DNA from: Nemania diffusa
Lineage: Eukaryota; Ascomycota; Sordariomycetes; Xylariales; Xylariaceae
Direction: 5' to 3'
DNA length: 64,000 bases
Assembly (NCBI GenBank): GCA_038501195.1
Contig: JBBPUQ010000004.1
Span: 2,914,001 to 2,978,000 of the forward strand
Shown here: positions 45,483 through 56,081 of the stretch, in pieces
Layout of the letters: each line of letters opens with the position of its first letter
Numbering within the stretch: the stretch's first letter is position 1
Made by a program: the position numbers and the translations under genes
Notes under the pieces: generated by a model
The model's input: the letters and a program-made list of their open reading frames with translations, nothing else
What the model was told of the DNA's origin: nothing
The model's database searches: none

Positions 45483-47059
45483 ATGAGGTACATACTGCCA
45501 GTCCTCTTAGGGGGATTCGTAGCCTTTTCCGCCGGCAACAACCGTCGCTTGAGCCTTAATTCACAACCTCTCGATACGAAGGCCATCAGTTATGACAAGA
45601 ACCCAAGAGAAAACTTCAAGAGAGCAACCGGCTCTTCACTGACAGATCCGTATGTATTTTTGTCTCTTGAGTAAAAATTCGGGTTACTAACGAATATGTA
45701 AGAGACTCTGTAACTGATACCATAATGGCCACTACTACCTTAACAACGATCATATCCTACACCTCTACTATCTTCGACACAACATTGTCTACAAATTTTG
45801 GTGTTACGACTGAGTTCGTGACTAGTACGGTTACACGCAACAGCATCGACGTTGCGACCGTTACGAATTATGTCACTTCAACAAATATTGCCAAGCGATC
45901 CCTATCAGAGAGTCCCAAGAGGACTGAACGCCCAAAAGAAAGGGAAGACCAGCCTACGCCCCCAGCATCCCCTACTACTACCCCTATATCGGCTGCAGGC
46001 CTCGAGACACCCTGTACTGGCCTTGGAAATGTTGACTTGCCGCTAAAGAGGGATGTGACATCATACCTTTATTTCCTCTGGGTGACACATAGCAGTGTTA
46101 TCTTCGAAACAAGCACTATTGTCTCCGAAGTGAATACAATGTCGACACAGTTATCAACAATTACGTCTACACTTTTTAGAGATGCGAAAAGTACCACAAC
46201 TGTCGTGTCTACTATAGTTGTGACATCTACTCAGGCTACTACGTCGATAACTAGCGCTTCTGCCAAGTCTAGTTCAACTGAGCTTAGCACTACAAAAACC
46301 TCGAATAGTATCACTATCGAGACTTCTCCCACAGCTAGTGTCACCAGTTCTAAGAGCAGTGAAACTACTACAACAGATAGTAGAATACCCATGAGTATTT
46401 CTACGATTATGTCAACAAGTGACAGTTCCTCCTCAGATTCTCACACAGCTACTTCAACCATTTCTACAATTACTAATTCTACCTCAATCGGTTCTATTCC
46501 GACCAGTTTCGCCACGACGAGCTCTACCCCGAGTAGTTCTAGCATCTCAGCTAGCAGCTCAAGTACTCAAGGAAGTCTTAGCACCGGGGAAAAGGCTGCC
46601 ATTGGAACTGGTGCGGCTGCTGGTGGTTTAGCATTACTTGGTGTGATGGTTTTCTACGCACTCGGGAAACGTCGTCGCCCGGCATCTATGATACTAGATG
46701 AGAATATGGTGGTTACCTGGACGCCGCCGGCACCCCCACGTCGATATTCCAAACTCGACAATCCCGAGGTCTCCTACCCGGAGCGAGCGGCGGCGCTAGC
46801 CCATTCTATGGAAAACATGTGCCAGCCTGCTTCAGCGCACGATATTCCGGGCTACCCTCAGCCAAGCACCTTTAGTCCATCCAGTCGAAGCATTTCTTCC
46901 TCGATATACTCAGAGTTCATGGAGGACACGACAGAAATTGTAGATTGGTATATGGATCCAAGCACGGAACACGGCGAGATTCCTGGCCAGCAGTATCATG
47001 AGATGCCTTCAGCTCCCCAGCCAAGCTATTCTCAGTATCATAGACACGCAGATTCGTGA
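45483..47059 (+). CDS. Ser/Thr-rich single-pass cell-surface protein
   Basis: Two exons, 45483-45649 and 45703-47059, give 507 residues. The signal peptide is MRYILPVLLGGFVAFSAG. The ectodomain is dominated by Ser and Thr, including TTLTTIISYTSTIF near its start and a long ST-rich stretch from ~residue 190 to 350, and is probably heavily O-mannosylated. A Gly/Ala-rich membrane segment (AAAGGLALLGVMVFYALG) near 357-379 is followed at once by KRRR, a stop-transfer signal with the tail in the cytosol. The ~125-residue tail is Pro/Ser/Tyr-rich. The layout resembles Mid2/Wsc-type wall-stress sensors, but no WSC cysteine domain is present, so function is uncertain. Confidence 0.75.
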
Positions 47060-47942
47060 TGACCCACCATCAAATCTAATGGTCTAGTACTTATTCTATA
47101 TATATTTTTAATGTTTCGAGAGACAAGGATTTATAATACATGCACTTCAATAGATACACTAGACATAGAAACAAAAATATTGGCTAATTTCGAAAGCTAA
47201 TTCGTCTGCACCTTTATGATGTAACAAGACATATTACAGTAGCGCCAAGTATTCAAGGTTCCCAACTTTAAAACGCTCTACCATTAGTAGCATTGTAGTA
47301 TGATACACGATTTTGTTCTGTGCACGTGACACATGATACACATATAACCAAATTTCCGAAGACAGCAAGATCATGAATTTGTAATGATGATTATGATATT
47401 AGTGGCAGATAGTACAAAGATTAAGCTTGTCACGGAACAGAACTACAACGCTAAACCACAACACTACCAAGAGTAGAATATTGTCAAGGAGGGAACATTG
47501 ACGGTTTGGGGTGCTTATATATGGGACCACGACAGAATTTCTAGATTGGACGAAAGAAATAACGTAGAAAGTAAGAAAAGAATATATTCTGTACAAATTA
47601 TATCTAGTATGTCATACCAATAAATACTAGCACACTTCCAGCTAGTTACGTGGCGTGAGTTTAGTATCACCACTGATGACTGTCAAAGCTACCACCCTCG
47701 TATTGGCCCTCTGAGTCCCAAATCCGCCTTTTCCCTGGCCCCCTATGCAAATAGCTGCAAATAGCCAGGATTCCCAACATTCTACTTTTTACAATAGTGT
47801 TGTAACATATTGTTGTAGTTCTACTCCATGACAACTTTTCCGGCCATACAGAGACCAACTCAATGACCCCTTCAGGGCTGTTGTTACAGGAGTTGATGAG
47901 CGTAAGGTAAACTCTATCCCTTACCACAGTAAAAACTCCAGG
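47060..47942. other. Convergent intergenic region
   Basis: Lies between the 3' ends of the surface protein and the F-box gene. AT-rich, with no supported coding sequence; the minus-strand open frames have no recognisable features. Confidence 0.55.
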
Positions 47943-49122
47943 TTACCAAGATATTAACGCGCTTTCCGGAAGCTTCAGATTTGCCCTCGCGCTAGGTACC
48001 GTGATTTCCATTGGTGATTTGCTCCTGCGGCGGCTGTTGCCGGGATCAGTAGGGCTGACACGTCGGAGGAGCGATTTCCAGTTACGCTGTCGTACTCTGT
48101 CGAGCGCTTCCCTTTGGACGCTTGTCTTTTTATGGAGCGTTATGTACATCGCCTCTTTACTGACATCGCTTCCGTCCAGACTGCATTTTTCCCTAAACAT
48201 TAAACATTAGAAAGAGCCTCTAACAGTGAATATTGTCACATTATTGGGAGGGTGAGGTGTTAGAGACACATGCAAGAATACAGGCACTTGTGGGCATAAG
48301 TCATGCCCAATTAGAAAATAGATAGTTTTGAAATAATACGTACTCAGCTTTTTTGCGTATCAGTTTTCGGATCTTGGTTTCCTCTCTAAAGAGCTTGGTG
48401 ACGGTTGGCACCCAGTCAAACGATATTCTCTCCGCAGGTCGGTCTAGCTTCAAGCCCACAATCTCTGTGTCGTTGATGACACTAAGGTTCTTTAATGAGA
48501 TGAAGTACAGGTATGTCTTCCCCTTGGTGTAGCCCAGTGCGAGGCGGCGAGAGAGTGACGACCATTCGGAATCCCTGATGGATTCCTCGATGGGGGTATC
48601 ATTGTATATAATAGTATTAGGCTTCGGCTTCAGAACAGCGCACGAGTCTGTGCTCTCTTCGGGAACAAACTCGAAGTGATGTCGACCCACAGTCACAGAT
48701 ATGGACGAGAGGTATTTTTGTCGGAATAGTGCCTCGGCCTCGAATCTCCATGTTTTAGATAACCCGCGCATGACGGACCAGGCTTCTGGCCAGTGGAAAT
48801 CAGGGACTTTTTTGATAATTTGTAAGAGCAATTCGTCCGGGAGGTTAAGATACGGCGATGGCGCTGGAGCTGGAGCTAGAGCTGAAGCTGGAGGTGAAGC
48901 TAGAGCTGAAGCTGGAGGTGAAGCTGGAGCTGGAAGTGAAGGTGGCGGCGGAGGTGTAGGTGAAGCTGGCGGCGGAGGTGTAGGTGAAGCTGGAGCTGCA
49001 GCTGGAGGTGGAGGTGAAGCTGGAGCTACAGCTGAAGGTGTAGGTGAAGCTGGAGCTAGCGCTGGAGGTGAAGCTGGAGCTGCAGCTGGAGCTGGGGTTG
49101 AAGCTGGTGTTTCGGTCGCCAT
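47943..49122 (-). CDS. F-box-like protein with Pro/Ala-rich N-terminus
   Basis: Two exons, 48344-49122 and 47943-48192, joined by a 151-nt intron (GTACGT...TTTAG) give 342 residues. Residues 1-90 are nearly all Pro, Ala, Ser and Thr, built from diverged repeats such as PASPTPPPP and SALAPASP. Then comes YLNLPDELLLQIIKKVPD, matching the start of an F-box, which normally binds Skp1 to place a target on an SCF ubiquitin ligase. The rest (for example WSSLSRRLALGYTKGKTYLY) has no domain I recognise. The F-box match is by pattern only. Exon 2 is well phased but the protein would also end soon after the donor if unspliced. Confidence 0.65.
48860..49095 (-). repeat. Diverged 12-18-bp repeats in the F-box CDS
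   Basis: On the plus strand the DNA is a chain of GCTGGAGCT, GCTGAAGCT and GGAGGTGAA units, encoding Ala/Pro/Ser repeats on the minus strand. Most length steps are multiples of three, so copy-number drift would stay in frame. Confidence 0.85.
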
Positions 49123-50042
49123 TGCAAACTAGATAAAAATACGATCGCAGAGTAACACTATTATTGCAGTATTATCAGTATCTGTCTATGACAAGAGGGA
49201 ATTTAATGGGGATCTTCCGTGGTTGAAGTCGGACTGAAATGTTGTTGGGCTAAATTGGACTACTGACCGACAAGACTGCTTGTGGAAAAATGATCGAGCT
49301 CTAGACGGCCCAAAGTAGAAGTGAATCGAGTGATGGTAAAATGGCAAACTGCAGCTAGGTTTTGTGTTTTGCTTGAAAGATTGATAGAATTGCCAACGTT
49401 TCTGAGCTTTGTATCACGAAATGTGAGGTAAGTCAGATGGGAATGGCTATGTGCGAGATCGAAAGACTGAAGTTGCAAGCCACGATAAGATATATATACT
49501 GCCTGCGCAGGCTAGTGAGCAGTAAACAACTGAAAAGAATGTGGGAATGTACTGGGCAGTTGGGTAATAACATATGATTACCCAAGGTTGTCCATTCATT
49601 GTTATTTATTCACCAGTCCATTCATTTAGTTGCCCCGTTATTCTCTCTTCCCATTCACTTTGGTTGATGTTGTAGTGAATGCTAGCATATTGCTAGTTAA
49701 TGCTAACTGACAAGCTTCTACCAGCAAGTCCCAATCATTGTAACTGAACAGGTTACAATGCTGATACACTAGTAAATTGATTTAGTATCCATTTTAATTT
49801 TAAACCGAAGAAATCGATTCTAGACTTATACTAAACTCAACCCTTTGTTCAATAATATGTTAATACTAGTTGCTTAGCTAGATAGTATTGTTGGCAATTA
49901 TTATGACTCTTTTAGTTATTGTGCATTTAGTTAAAGTGTCTGAGACCTCGCTATGCTATCAGCTGTTATACTTTACATCTAGGTGCAGAAAAAAAAGACT
50001 TTACAACTACGGAAAAAAAAATGTGACGGAGGAAAAACGACG

Positions 50043-50069
50043 CCGTTAATACTCCTGCAGTATTAACGG
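50043..50069. repeat. Perfect 11-bp inverted repeat, 5-nt spacer
   Basis: CCGTTAATACT and its exact complement AGTATTAACGG flank CCTGC. It sits in AT-rich DNA about 140 bp left of the MITE. It could be a hairpin terminator-like or replication-related element, or a chance palindrome. Confidence 0.8.
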
Positions 50070-50211
50070 TATATATTGTACGCGACAAAAAACATTAAAC
50101 ATAGTGCCCCTATATATATTTAGCCTGGACTAGTTTAACGCGGCTATTTTTCAGAGAAATGTAACTTATGCATACAAAAGCATGATACCCTTTTATAAGG
50201 GCCATACCAAG

Positions 50212-50623
50212 CAGCACTGCACACAAGCAAAGTATTACTTTGACTGTTTGCCAATTATTTATTTGGATCAATCTAACTAAAGCAGTTGTTTTTGAAAACT
50301 TAGAAAGTAAGGTAATAATTCGTTATTTGACTTGGTACTTGCCAATTACTTCCAATTAGTTTGCCTTTTTTGGGTTGTTTCTTCGGTGAAAAACAAGCCA
50401 TACAAAAGGTGTAATAGTGCTTCCTTTCCTAGGTAGGCCTCTGTACCTTTTACATCTAACATATAGCAACTTACGTCACTACTTAGATTACTTGGTTAAT
50501 CAACTTGATCAAATCAAGTAATAGAAACAGGCAAGTCAGTCAAACAAGCGTTTTTTGCGACCAAAGCAGGCAAAACAAGTCAAGAGGCTATTATTTGACT
50601 GACTTTGCTTGTGTGCAGGGCTG
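50212..50623. mobile_element. hAT-like miniature inverted-repeat element (MITE)
   Basis: A 412-bp stretch is bounded by 22-bp inverted repeats that match at 21 positions. The left one begins CAGCACTGCACACAAG and the right, read inwards, CAGCCCTGCACACAAG. The CAG-CTG style ends and the several GACTTG/CAAGTC motifs near the ends are features of hAT transposons. It has no coding capacity, so it would depend on a transposase made elsewhere. The 8-bp flanks (ATACCAAG left, ATATTACC right) are not a clean target-site duplication, so insertion is old or the ends are slightly misplaced. Confidence 0.65.
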
Positions 50624-52374
50624 ATATTACCAACGCAGCAGCTACACCTTTTAATATTTTAGAAAACGTGCCTACATCTCATTCTCTATTATTTGAAATC
50701 TCTCTCCTAAATTATAATTATCAATGGCTCCCTAAATAAGTACCAGCCCCCTTAGCACCAGCCGACGAGGGCTAGGGCAAGCGGGCGACTAGGAAGTTTA
50801 AAATACTCGTTACATTGCTATCATTAGTTAGTAAAAGCCCTTATACCGAATGTTCGATATTTTTAATAGTATGTAAGGTTCTTATAACCCGATCTAGCAT
50901 CTTTTCCATAAAGCTTTAGCATTGTAGTAGGTGGCACATAAGTAAATACTTACGACTATCCTACCTAGGACTTTATATCTGTCGATAGAAGTACTTTCTG
51001 CTAGAGCTACTGGTTTTTTTTCATCGAATAAGAGTAAGGAGGGGATAGTTGGAGCGAGGTGGATGGTCGAAGACTCTGACTAGGTGTGGACCTGATAGAG
51101 TCGAGGGGCTCGAAATAGAACTCTCGCGGCTGCTAAGGAATACTGCTACGATAAATTATTAGGGGGCTTAGTGTCGGGTATTTAGTATTGTTGTTAGGGA
51201 CTGACACCACACTACTACAGATGTATAATGTTATCAAATCAGGCTCCTGACCCTCCACAGTTTATTTATTTGTAGATTATAGTTAGGATCGTAATAGATA
51301 GCCACCTTTCACACCTATGGGTAGCCTCTCGAAACGTACCAGAAAGTACAAGCACGTACAACCTTTCATGGTAAACCTTTAATCCTATTCGATAATATGA
51401 AAAAACGGTCAGAACTGCTATTATACGAGACTGCTCAATCTACTTCCCTAAGCGTTCGGCTGTTAGATTAAACGTGCTTAGTAGAAGATTTGTTCCTAGT
51501 AGCTTGCGGACCGTTTCAAACCCCATCATTTGAAAAGAATTTATTTACCATCTTTAAAAATATAGCGAAATACCTGACATGCCGAGCCCTAGAAACTCGA
51601 GACGCCGCAGTATAGTTTCGCTCCATGGTATTAACTAGCTAGTGACCTCAATCTCTTAGCACTTTTCGCACCAATCGCATATTGGGGAGAATACTCGAGA
51701 ACTAGGCGTCCAATAGAACGGGGTATACTGAAAGGAGAATGGCGAAAGTGAGATAAAAGCCAAGATAGCCAAGACAGCCAAGACGGAATATAAATATTGC
51801 TATGGGAACATAGAGGTATAGTCTCCTCCCCTGCCTTAAGAAGCGGTCCAATCCACCGCTTAGAAGCCCAGATAATTTTGGGTGCTGTTTCTTCGGGTGG
51901 TATTGTATGACGGAATTTTAGAAAGGTCGTATGAAGCGTAAAGGGCGAGAGGTTTAAGGAGTCTTAAGTGTATGAGCTGTGTCCAACCAGAGTTCAGTGG
52001 TTAGCCTAATGTGGAAGGCGTTTAATAAAGCACCAATATTCATAATAAGTAGGAGAGCCTGAAGCTCTATCATAGGTGGGACATTTGATATCCAGCGTCC
52101 GTAACTACTTCTCATAATGTAAGGAAGATAGTATTGATTACTGCATCACGAGAGGAAAGTAGGAAAATATGTTGAGATTTGTTCCACAAATGAGCAATGC
52201 ACTTGTTTTGTTTAATTCCTGTTAGTCGGTTGTAAGAGCCTCAGGAACTTGTTAGTAAGTTTCTACATAAATAGAATCCATGAAACCAAGGTAAGAAGCT
52301 TGTCGTAATAGCAGTGTCTATCTCAACGACGCGTAGAACTCATCTCTATGTCCCCTCCACATAGATCATTAGCT

Positions 52375-53349
52375 ATGTTCTCCCCCGTTAAGCTCCTGGC
52401 TCTCGCCACCGCCATCCCGGCAACCTTGGCCTGCTTGGGTTACGAAGGCGGTGTCCCGACGCCCACGGGAACCAAAACCCTTTCAGCCCCGATGACAATC
52501 AAGGCTGGGCAAACTTTCGATGCCGGTTGGGTGAAGTATGATCGAGGCTCTGGTGCCTGCAATGACGGTGAAGGAGGTTAGTTATACCAAATTAGAGCTT
52601 TCCTGTGAATTAAAAAGGAAAGGAGAAAGCTAGGAAAAGCAGTTGACTAACACTATAGTATAGGTGATGCTGATGCTGTTTTCCTTCTCGAGGCCGGCGC
52701 TACCCTCCTAAACGTGATCATCGGAAAGAATCAGAAAGAAGGTGTTCATTGCCTTGGACCTTGCACCCTTAAATTCGTCTGGTTTGAAGACGTATGCGAG
52801 GATGCCATCACCATTGTAAGCATCTCCCTGAGCACCAATGAACTAACACCAAGTCAAGACTTTCTTCTTGGCGAGACGAGTTGCAGCTAACTCTCTTCGT
52901 CCTTTTCCAGAAAGGGGACAGCAAAGGCCAGGAGAGTTGGATCATTGGCGGCGGCGCTTACCACGCGGAGGACAAGATTGTCCAACACAACGGCTGCGGT
53001 ACCGTAAACATCATCAACTTCTACGCCGAGGATTATGGAAAGGTGTATCGATCTTGCGGAAACGTAAGTTTTCCCTTTCATCTCCCCGAATGCTCCCGAC
53101 TGCGATAGCAAGAGACTGACACTCGGTTTCTCCTCTTCGGCTTATTAGTGCTCTTCCCAATGCCAACGTAACGTCTACGTCGAGGGCACTACTGCCCGCG
53201 ACGGAGGAGAGGTTGTTGGCATTAACTCCAACTACGGCGACACTGCCACTCTTGTCAATGTCTGCACCGACGCCGCCCACCCTTGCCAACTGTACACTGG
53301 GTGTTCTAATGGTTGCGAGCCTGTTAAAGCTGGCTACTGCTCTGGTTGA
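52375..53349 (+). CDS. Secreted pectate lyase, family PL3 (four exons)
   Basis: Exons 52375-52576, 52664-52815, 52911-53063 and 53149-53349 give 235 residues, typical for PL3. The enzyme cleaves de-esterified pectin in plant cell walls. The signal peptide is [19 protein letters not shown]. The core shows [56 protein letters not shown] and [14 protein letters not shown]. Many cysteines and a short C-terminal Cys-rich tail ([13 protein letters not shown]) fit the family. I took the second in-frame ATG as the start because it directly opens the signal peptide; the first would add nine residues. The exon 1 donor is GTTAGT. It differs clearly from the PL3 gene near 13 kb in both sequence and intron positions. 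Confidence 0.92.
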
Positions 53350-54431
53350 GTTGCGTCTCTCAGATAACTTGAGTGGGGTGAGCGAGGCATGAACGCGCCC
53401 AGTATGGGTACCTACCTACCTAGATGTAATGCAATTACACGAAACTTGTCGAATTCAAGCAACTTAGTCACTTTCTACAACAAGCCTCTCATGTGATTAT
53501 ATAGCACATATTCCCCTGGCAAGTCGTGCTCGCAGCTCTTAATTAAGTGTCGCTTAACCCAGTGTTGCGATGAAGCTGACGATGCGAGGCATGAGCGTTA
53601 GCGCCAATATCTACAAAGTCTTTCTCATACTTATCTTAGAAAGCCCCAAAACCTCACTCGTCCGACTATTCACTTTTGTCCTCTACGTTGCTCTGGCTTC
53701 GCTTCCTCACTCCTAGCTCCAGCCGAACTATACCTATCCCCCTACTATGTATTCAGACACAATTAAATTACAGTTCTATTTCTACAAACAGTTACTTGAC
53801 CCACGAAGTTAGCATTACCTCGAGGTGCTTTCAAGTAACATACGAGTAGGGTCAAGCACCGAATATTGTTTCGTCATCGTCGCGAGAACAACTCGACAAA
53901 AAAAGTACGGCAGCACTACTGTAGTAGGGAGATACGCAGGGGTAAAGTGGGGGGAGATAGCGCCTTCGCTAGATAATAGTCAACGACCGAAGTAGTTAGG
54001 ATATCTAGGTCGTCGCGGCAAATAGAGAGGCTTGCTTATAGTCGACGGATAAGCTTGACACGATTTTCTCCGACTACGCCAGGGACCATTTAGTCTAGTT
54101 TGGATATGGGTTAACCATTGATGCACGGCGGCTTCCTGGGTCTGAGCAAAAGTGTGACATCAAGGTAGTTCGATTATACACGGAAAGGGCTCAAATGTGA
54201 CCTTTAATGATGTTTTATGCTCATTTAGACATGGATATACATCTCTATAGAACAATATGTGGTATCTTGAATAAAATATAATAAAAACCCCGGTCTCGTG
54301 GCGATATGCTCGCCCTACACAAGACTGACCGATGTTCGCTCAACATCTATTTGCTTGCATAATCCAATATATTACTTTCGAAGCAATTGTAATTGAGGCA
54401 GTAATGACCTCATGAGAACCCCTGTCCTTCT
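53350..54431. other. Convergent intergenic region, pectate lyase / transporter
   Basis: Both flanking genes end here. No reading frame is supported. TACCTACCTACCTAG lies near 53410. Confidence 0.55.
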
Positions 54432-56081
54432 TTAAACATCCGCTTCAAAGGCTGCCCGCTTCTCCTCAAGCATGGAAACGGGTGCAACGTCCTCAAGTAT
54501 CTCATTACTGAACTTAAGGTCCTCTTCGAGGGGAGTGGTATCCTTGATGCGGAGCCAGATGACTGGTGAGGCGATGACGATAGAAACTGCGCAGATACCG
54601 AACTAAGGCACACGTGGTTAGCGCGAGCACTATTCTAATCAAGGAGTAGACTATTCCACTTACGGTAACGCCATATAAGACACGGTACGAGACTTTAGCT
54701 CCGTCGAGAGCCCAGAAAACCGCGGCACCGGCCGACTGGATACCCTTGTAAAAACCGGCCATGTTTGCCGTCTTGCGCCCTGAGTTGGAAAGCGCGCCCA
54801 TCCACCTATAGAATTGGGTCAGTAACTCTATGCGATTTGATGCAAGGCATCAGCCACTTACCAGTAAATAGAAGTCTGCCAGCAAGCGTCGTAAAAGCCG
54901 TAGAAGATGTATAAGAAAGCAGGACCAAGGTAGTTGGGGTCGGTGAAATCAATCTTCTTGCTCTCGTAAGCGGGGTCGGAAGTGACTTGTCGAGGAGGCT
55001 GGTTTTTCTCAAAAGCATATCCACCACCCCAGATGGCGAATGTGAGGATAAACAACGAGATTAGAGCACCCTTAGCACGGACAGAACGACGGAAGGGCAA
55101 GTCAAGGGCAGCGCCGTAGACTAGAGCTCCCAAGATCTGAGCGAGCCAGTACAATAGAGAGTTCAGTGAACGGGCTCGGATGTTGAAATGGGCAAAGTTG
55201 ACGCCGTTTTGCTGGTAGGTGTAGAAAATGTTCGACGCAAAGAACATGGGAAAGAGTAAGACGACCCAGGGAGACAGACGGATGCACTCCCAGAGACCGT
55301 AGAACTCGGATTGCCAAGTGGGCTCCTTCATAACAATGACCTTGGAGCCATCTTCACGAATAACATCGTCGGCATTGACGAGTAGTAATGCCAGAATAGC
55401 ACCGATGAACATTAGAACGATGAAGGCAGCGTAGGTGCCATCGGTGACCGATCCAGAAAAGTTATTCAGATTCTGGGCGAGCACGATCAGGGCACCAATG
55501 ACACCACCAAAATTGAAAATGACCCAGAAGGAGCTAATATACCGACCCTTTGACTGTTCCCTGGGGTAGGACATCATGATAGCACCTTGCGCAGTCCACA
55601 GCAAACCGGCGCAGAAACCCAAAAAGGCTCCTGCGAATATGACGAACCCGTTATTCCCGGTGTGGTTGTAGCATAAGAAACTAGCCGAGTAGAGAGAGTA
55701 GCCAATGCCGCCGAGTGAGAGAGTGATCTTGATACCGAGCTTGTTGGCGAAAGAGCCAGAGAAGAAACCGACAACAGCGAAGACGGCATAGGTCGCAGTT
55801 GACGCATTTGCTTGAACAGTCGAGTTGAGCTGGCCACCGCCACCAAGACCACCAAGAGCGTTGTATAGACCGGGACACAAGAAACACACGAAGGATACCA
55901 TGAGCAGCTGGGCCTTGGGGGAGGCATACCAGATCTCATTGCAACCGGGAAACTTGAAGCCCTTGTACTTCCATCCGGCAGGGCGAGGAAGCGGATTGCC
56001 GCCGGTGGTGTAGGGCGAAGCGTCTGCCTCGGAGGCCGGGTGACCGGCCGCCTGGACGACGTTTGTTTCCTTGTCGGCCAT
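54432..56081 (-). CDS. UNC93-like major facilitator family transporter
   Basis: Three exons, 54862-56081, 54664-54805 and 54432-54602, give 510 residues. Junctions restore CWQTSIYWWMGALSN and VLYGVTFGICAVS. Eleven to twelve hydrophobic segments are visible, beginning VSFVCFLCPGLYNALGGLG, which is the UNC93 (DUF895) signature, with AVVGFFSGSFANKLG and GLLWTAQGAIMMSYP. Members are MFS-like membrane proteins; in fungi their cargo is unknown, and sugar or ion transport is only suggested. The hydrophilic C-terminus is cytosolic and contains EDLKFSNEILED. Length is normal. Exon 1 covers 80 percent of the protein. Confidence 0.88.

Larger units (their letters stand above)
49123..52374. other. AT-rich, gene-poor stretch with transposon remains
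   Basis: No intact gene is supported. It contains the MITE and hairpin listed separately. From about 50740 to 51200 a plus-strand frame can be followed for stretches (GKRATRKFK, then SSIFSIKL) but is broken by several TAG/TAA stops, suggesting a decayed gene or transposon; the C-to-T style of decay would fit RIP, though this was not measured. Confidence 0.55.

Noticed and set aside
48701..49132. Gly/Ala/Glu-rich plus-strand frame
   Set aside because: Shadow of the Pro/Ala-rich repeat on the opposite strand.
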